From positions 20,875 through 84,874 of the forward strand of contig NZ_LZGM01000073.1 in the NCBI RefSeq assembly GCF_001690195.1: a DNA stretch of 64,000 bases, read 5' to 3'. The notes under the pieces are model-generated. The model had not been told where the DNA came from. It made no database searches and was given only the letters and a program-made list of their open reading frames with translations. This DNA is from Gilliamella sp. wkB108 (GTDB taxonomy: Bacteria > Pseudomonadota > Gammaproteobacteria > Enterobacterales > Orbaceae). Both the position numbers and the translations under genes were made by a program. Every line of letters begins with the position of its first letter. The stretch's first letter is position 1. Below are positions 60,380-64,000 of this stretch, piece by piece.

Positions 60380-61162
60380 CTACAACTTAAATAAAATTTC
60401 TCCGGAATCCACAGAAACAGTCTCTCCATTAGATAAACGAACAATCAGTTCTCCTGTCGGTGATAACGCAGAAATGGTTCCTTCTTGTTGTTTATTATCG
60501 TTAAAAAAGATAATCTCTTTACCAATTGAACAGGAATGTTCAATCCAATCTTTTCTTATTTCGCTAAACCCTTGTTTTTGCCATTGTTGAAAATAAAAAA
60601 TCACATTTTCTAAAATTGTCGTTACTAGTAACGTTCTATCTAATTTAACTCCTGTTTCTATAAATAATGAGGTAGCTATTTTTGCTATCTCTTGCGAAAA
60701 ATCGGTCAGTTCATGTTCAACATTAAGCCCGATACCTAAAACTAAAATGTGTTGTTTTGGATTAAGTTCACTGTTTTTTAAAATGACATTCTCAATGAGT
60801 AATCCGGCACATTTCTTACCTTTATCGGAATGTAGGTCATTAGGCCACTTAATCTTCAAATTTAATTTTGTTAATTGATAAATAGCCCGTTGAATAGCAA
60901 CCGCTAAAACTAAGGTTGATTGTGCTAACTGAGTTATATCTATAAAAACTGGCATCACAATGCTCATCAATAGACCTTTTGTATTTGATGATTCCCAGTT
61001 TTTTTGGTTGCGGCCATAACCATTTGTTTGTCTATCCGCAATAACAATGAAGTTATTTGGTCCACTTTCAGAAACAGCGTTTTTGGCATAAAGATTAGTT
61101 GAATCAATACACTCAAAGTGTAAACATTTCCAATCATTGATATAACGAATAGTAGGTTCCAT
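60380..61162 (-). CDS. birA: Biotin protein ligase (BirA, no DNA-binding domain)
   Basis: This 260-residue protein is the catalytic BirA domain: GYGRNQKNWES near 45 (biotinyl-AMP loop), KWPNDL near 105 (catalytic Lys) and a C-terminal SH3-like domain. The HTH domain of E. coli BirA is missing, so it is an enzyme and not a repressor. It sits inside the mad operon between madB and madA, where it would biotinylate MadF. I use the ATG at 61162, with GGAG 5-6 bases upstream; an earlier ATG directly follows the madB stop. Confidence 0.93.
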   Translation of the reverse strand: MEPTIRYINDWKCLHFECIDSTNLYAKNAVSESGPNNFIVIADRQTNGYGRNQKNWESSNTKGLLMSIVMPVFIDITQLAQSTLVLAVAIQRAIYQLTKLNLKIKWPNDLHSDKGKKCAGLLIENVILKNSELNPKQHILVLGIGLNVEHELTDFSQEIAKIATSLFIETGVKLDRTLLVTTILENVIFYFQQWQKQGFSEIRKDWIEHSCSIGKEIIFFNDNKQQEGTISALSPTGELIVRLSNGETVSVDSGEILFKL

Positions 61163-61174
61163 AACTTTCTCCAT

Positions 61175-62377
61175 TTATAACCAGCCAATAGTTGCGATAT
61201 AGACACCGGTTGCTATTGCAGTTGTGAATGTGCCACAAATAGTTGCACCCATCGCAATTGGCATGATGACGCAGTATGGATTTTCTTGCATGGCTGCTTT
61301 TTGCGCGATTTTGGCACAGGTTGGCATACACGATACCCCAGCGATAGCAACGACTGGATTAAATTTGCCTTTTGTTGCCCAGTAGTAAATCCAACCACCA
61401 ATAAGCGCTCCAATACCAGATACTGCTAAAGCAAAAATACCGATCACTAACAAAATAAAGATTTTTGGATTTAATAAAATGTTGGCATCACATAGCACAC
61501 CTAAAATGAGTCCCATAAAGAAAGTAGAGCCATATAAAACAACGTTTTCTAAAAAGTTTTGTAACGGTTCAATTTCAGCTTCTTTAATCGCAATACCAAG
61601 GAAAAATGACATCATAAGTGGTGCGGCAACCGGTAATAACAAGCAGAGGACGGCACATAAGATGATAGTTACTGTGAATTTAGTTTTCTTACTGACTTCA
61701 GGCATATCAAATTCCATGTCAATACCACGATATTTTTTAGGTATCATTAGTTTGATTATGTATGGATAACCAACGTAAGTTAAACTTAAGTAAAGGTAGG
61801 CAATAACAGCGATTGGAACAAATAGATCTTTAGCCATTATCAATGAAGCAAAAAGAACCATTGGACCATCTGCACCACCGATTATTGCAGCAGCAGCAGC
61901 TTCACCTGGTGTTAAACCTAAATAGACACCAAGAATAAGTGCAGAAAAAGTACCTAGTTCGGCAAATATAGCCAAAGTCATACAGGTCCATGGACGAGTA
62001 AGTATAAAACTTATTTCACTCATGGAACCTATTCCCATAAAGATTAAACATCCAATGAGAGCGTTACTAAATGTTAAATTGTAAATAGGTTGAAGGAAAT
62101 TCACCTGCATCACATCAATAATGGCATCAGGTTCAGAAACGAGTGGGTCTAAGATAATATTACCAAGAACACCATCACCCAAATATAACGATGCGGTATT
62201 TATTGCTATCATGCCAATACCCATTGGAACCATAATTAGTGGTTCTAATGTTTTTTTAAATCCTAGGTAAGCAAGGATGATGCCAAACAGAGTCATTAAA
62301 ATTCTAGCAACCGCTAAGATTGGTGATTGCATAAACAATGACGAAATACCAGGAAAAATCTGTATTAGTAAATCCAT
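61175..62377 (-). CDS. madB: MadB, Na+-pumping carboxybiotin decarboxylase
   Basis: This 400-residue OadB-family membrane protein has about ten helices. The key motif GGADGPMVLFASLIM near 170, with the Asp thought to be central for Na+ coupling, is present, as is the C-terminal PVVAIAGVSCMPTCAKIAQ. It decarboxylates the carboxybiotin on MadF and uses the energy to export Na+. Start ATG at 62377 with AAGGAG upstream. Confidence 0.95.
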   Translation of the reverse strand: MDLLIQIFPGISSLFMQSPILAVARILMTLFGIILAYLGFKKTLEPLIMVPMGIGMIAINTASLYLGDGVLGNIILDPLVSEPDAIIDVMQVNFLQPIYNLTFSNALIGCLIFMGIGSMSEISFILTRPWTCMTLAIFAELGTFSALILGVYLGLTPGEAAAAAIIGGADGPMVLFASLIMAKDLFVPIAVIAYLYLSLTYVGYPYIIKLMIPKKYRGIDMEFDMPEVSKKTKFTVTIILCAVLCLLLPVAAPLMMSFFLGIAIKEAEIEPLQNFLENVVLYGSTFFMGLILGVLCDANILLNPKIFILLVIGIFALAVSGIGALIGGWIYYWATKGKFNPVVAIAGVSCMPTCAKIAQKAAMQENPYCVIMPIAMGATICGTFTTAIATGVYIATIGWL

Positions 62378-62386
62378 AATAACTCC

Positions 62387-62518
62387 TTAATTATTTTCGT
62401 CTGATGAGTTATTAGGTTTGCTCATCACTTTACTTATAAAAATAACCAGAGCAATGACAATGTAAGAAATTGCTGCTGTTATGCCGTAACAAAATAGGGT
62501 ATATAAAAAGATATTCAT
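62387..62518 (-). CDS. OadG-like small membrane subunit (43 aa)
   Basis: This 43-residue protein (MNIFLYTLFCYGITAAISYI start) has one membrane helix and a polar tail with SKPNNSSDENN. It is the first gene of the operon, with GGAG 6 bases before the ATG and 9 bp before madB. Oxaloacetate and methylmalonyl-CoA decarboxylases have a gamma subunit of this design that helps assemble the complex; by place it may match madG of Malonomonas, which I could not verify. It is too short for usual gene finders. Confidence 0.65.
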   Translation of the reverse strand: MNIFLYTLFCYGITAAISYIVIALVIFISKVMSKPNNSSDENN

Positions 62519-62563
62519 ACGTTCTCCAAATATGTTTAATCTTCTTTAATCAAAAAATTTTCC

Positions 62564-62600
62564 AAAAAAAAAGCACATGCTTATCTCTAAGCATGTGCTT
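62564..62600 (-). terminator. Leader terminator/attenuator before the mad operon
   Basis: On the minus strand a 13-bp perfect stem (AAGCACATGCTTA / TAAGCATGTGCTT) with a GAGA loop runs into nine T residues. It ends about 45 bp before the first mad cistron, so it can hardly serve only the upstream gene. A TAG-N4-AAG pair lies in the loop and upper stem. Confidence 0.85.
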
Positions 62601-62644
62601 CTCGAATTAGTATAAAAATTAACAACTTGTGATTTTACAAACAT

Positions 62645-62673
62645 AAAAAAACAGCCTACAAAAAAGGTTGGCC
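62645..62673 (-). terminator. First leader terminator, upstream of the mad attenuator
   Basis: On the minus strand GCCAAC (62672-62667) pairs with GTAGGC (62659-62654) with one A/A mismatch around a TTTTTT-rich loop, followed by a T7 tract (62651-62645). It would stop transcripts from the hutP-like gene or form part of the mad leader. Confidence 0.55.
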
Positions 62674-62723
62674 GTCAATTTACACTAATTCACTTTGGCG
62701 TTAATAAATTTTTACTAAGACAC

Positions 62724-62752
62724 TTTACAAAATATTCACTTTAAACTGTCAA
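62724..62752 (-). promoter_or_regulatory. Candidate promoter of the mad operon
   Basis: TTGACA (62752-62747) and TGTAAA (62729-62724) are separated by 17 bp on the minus strand. Start of transcription would be near 62717, giving a leader of about 200 bases that contains both hairpins. The -35 is perfect; the -10 is 4 of 6. Confidence 0.5.
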
Positions 62753-62798
62753 AATCTTATCACTAAAAAAAATTTGGTACAACTATTTTTATATTAAA

Positions 62799-62814
62799 TG
62801 TGATCAATATCACT
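62799..62814. promoter_or_regulatory. CRP-like palindrome at the hutP-like stop codon
   Basis: TGTGATCAATATCACT fits TGTGA-N6-TCACA in 9 of 10 fixed positions. Its centre lies about 90 bp upstream of the proposed mad transcription start, a distance at which CRP can activate. It overlaps the stop codon of the hutP-like gene. Confidence 0.5.
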
Positions 62815-63238
62815 TTAAGTGCATAATCCCTAATCCCATTCGTTCATGATTAGTATATAGCGAAAAGGCAGAATATCCATAGGTTGCAACAGCAACCCAA
62901 TTTTTGTTGGTTACCATGCTTACTTTCATTTTCAAACTAGAGTCAACAGTAGGTTGAACTACCATTGCATTTAGCGCCTCTAATCCAGCATGAATTAAAG
63001 CATGCAATTGACCAGATGTTTTATTGACTGTTTCTGTTGAAAGGGCAGTATTAACAATTGATTTTATATAGACATGGGATATTTTATCACTGATCCCAGT
63101 GATAAAAGTTACAGCAGCGCGATGTGTTGGTAGTTGATTAATATATTGTTTTAACGCTTTTTCTTCTTCTTCAGTGTCACTCATGGCAAGTAATACAGCC
63201 ATTTTGCCAATTGGTGTTGTTTCAGTTATGGTTTGCAT
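62810..63238 (-). CDS. HutP-family RNA-binding antiterminator
   Basis: The 142-residue protein matches Bacillus HutP along its length. IGKMAVLLAMSD stands for IGRLSVLLLLNE, LHALIHAGLEAL for SHALYHATMEAL, and NWVAVATYG plus NHERMGLGIMHL for the C-terminal strands. The three histidines that bind the divalent metal in HutP (73, 77, 138) are present as His79, His83 and His131. HutP binds a terminator in the hut mRNA leader when histidine and Mg2+ are bound. Here no hut gene is near; the next genes encode malonate decarboxylase. I use the ATG at 63238 with AGGATT upstream. The effector is unknown. Confidence 0.88.
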   Translation of the reverse strand: MQTITETTPIGKMAVLLAMSDTEEEEKALKQYINQLPTHRAAVTFITGISDKISHVYIKSIVNTALSTETVNKTSGQLHALIHAGLEALNAMVVQPTVDSSLKMKVSMVTNKNWVAVATYGYSAFSLYTNHERMGLGIMHLK

Positions 63239-64000
63239 TTTTAAATCCTCATGATGCAATAAATAAAGGGTACAGTCCCAGATAACCAGGATGTTTTAAT
63301 TTTTAACTATCTGTTTTAATTTAGATAATGGTTCTTTTGGATAAGAGTTATTAAATCGTCATTCACATTCTTCCAAAAAGTGAGAAAAATGTTTTTCCTG
63401 TACACCTTTAAATTTGCGTAAATGCCATTTAGCCTGATTCCAAAATACTTACACTCACTTGCATCTAATGCTTTATAGTTTTTAATTCATTATCGAGTAT
63501 TTATAACTGAATTAGCTATAAACAGTGAAAATTGTCATTAATTTTAGTTTATTTTCATTGACCCATTTGACATCTGCTTTTGCTCTTAACTGACTACCAA
63601 TAAATTTATTCGTTTATTTCTTTTAAACCAATTTAATCGTTTTTTACTCTTTTTTTCATTCTAAATGATTTTAATCATCAATTACAATCACTAAATAATT
63701 TTAATAAATTCAATATGTTGCAATTAAGGTTATAATTTTTTGGCAAAAAATCATTTTTATTAATATCGTAATAGCAATAAAAAACTATTATTTATATTAT
63801 TACTATAAATTATCTATGGCATTAATTGCTACAAACTTATCAAGGAAATTTGGTTTGTGTTTTTCCTCGAATTTAATTTTTTTTATATGAATTTTTGTTC
63901 TAATTATTGTTATTTATATATATCAGTATTATTGGGTATTGCATCATGGTTAAATCTGTTAATTTTGTTGTGAAGTTACCTGATATGAAGGGAAAATTAC
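63239..64000. other. AT-rich upstream region, with a frame opening at the window end
   Basis: These 762 bases hold the presumed promoter of the hutP-like gene, with no clear consensus. A plus frame starts at the ATG at 63946 (MVKSVNFVVKLPDMKGKL) and runs off the window; there is no ribosome site I can see, and no family. A 6-bp hairpin AGGAAA/TTTCCT near 63842-63868 is the only other symmetry. Confidence 0.3.

Noticed and set aside
62810..63238. Regulator of histidine use
   Set aside because: The protein is HutP-like, but no hutH/U/I/G gene is in the window, and the adjacent operon is for malonate.
63239..63945. Replication origin or centromere-like AT-rich zone
   Set aside because: No DnaA boxes or iteron-like repeats are visible; AT-richness equals that of other spacers in the window.

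Overview
The window is a low-GC gammaproteobacterial chromosome segment. Gene order is enterobacterial in many places: ispD-ispF-truD-pcm, gltIJKL next to lnt-corC-ybeY, trxB-cydD-cydC, hofM-Q near mrcA, rsmD-yhhL. The AT-rich bases, the gene content and the decayed CdiA/FhaB and IS3 fragments point to an Orbaceae-like (Gilliamella-type) gut bacterium. That placement is inference, since there is no rRNA here.

Layout. 1-2.6 kb: ispD (cut by the window edge), ispF, truD, pcm. 3-4.9 kb: NAD salvage pair pnuC-nadR. 5.2-8.6 kb: a DUF4139 envelope protein and recD. 9-12.2 kb: glutamate/aspartate ABC transporter gltIJKL. 12.4-16.2 kb: rsfS-rlmH-ybeY-corC-lnt. 16.4-20.7 kb: trxB-cydD-cydC. 21-29.6 kb: single genes, namely a 61-aa protein, a nitroreductase, ampG, ldhA, mltB, a TauE exporter, an OsmC protein, an APC permease and argO. 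30-32.9 kb: a secreted GH3 glycosidase, then a Val-Val-Lys tRNA operon. Its 3' trailer is three tandem 170-bp units that each repeat the 3' end of tRNA-Lys. 33-42.4 kb: a competence-type hof/pil operon with a HofM-HofN fusion, yigL, tusA, an orphan ygfX, mrcA, rsmD, yhhL and tRNA-Gly. 42.6-45.6 kb: a three-domain flavoprotein reductase.

46.3-52.3 kb is an accessory scar zone. It holds an orphan double palindrome, two decayed IS3-family copies in inverted orientation around a PQQ glucose dehydrogenase gene, and a CdiA/FhaB pseudogene. 52.3-62.5 kb (minus strand) is a complete-looking operon for a biotin-dependent, Na+-pumping malonate decarboxylase of the Malonomonas Mad type. It encodes an OadG-like small subunit, MadB, BirA, MadA, MadE, MadC, MadD, MadH, an MdcG-type transferase, MadF, MadL, MadM, BioY and a 45-aa membrane protein. 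The cell would import malonate (MadLM), load it on the ACP (MadA/MadE), move the carboxyl group to biotin (MadC/MadD/MadF) and decarboxylate carboxybiotin while exporting Na+ (MadB). BioY and BirA would supply and attach the biotin.

The most striking signal lies directly upstream of this operon: a gene for a HutP-family RNA-binding antiterminator (62810-63238). It is followed by a promoter-like site and a long leader with two intrinsic-terminator-like hairpins before the first mad gene. I propose that malonate decarboxylase is controlled here by HutP-type antitermination, and I know of no described case.
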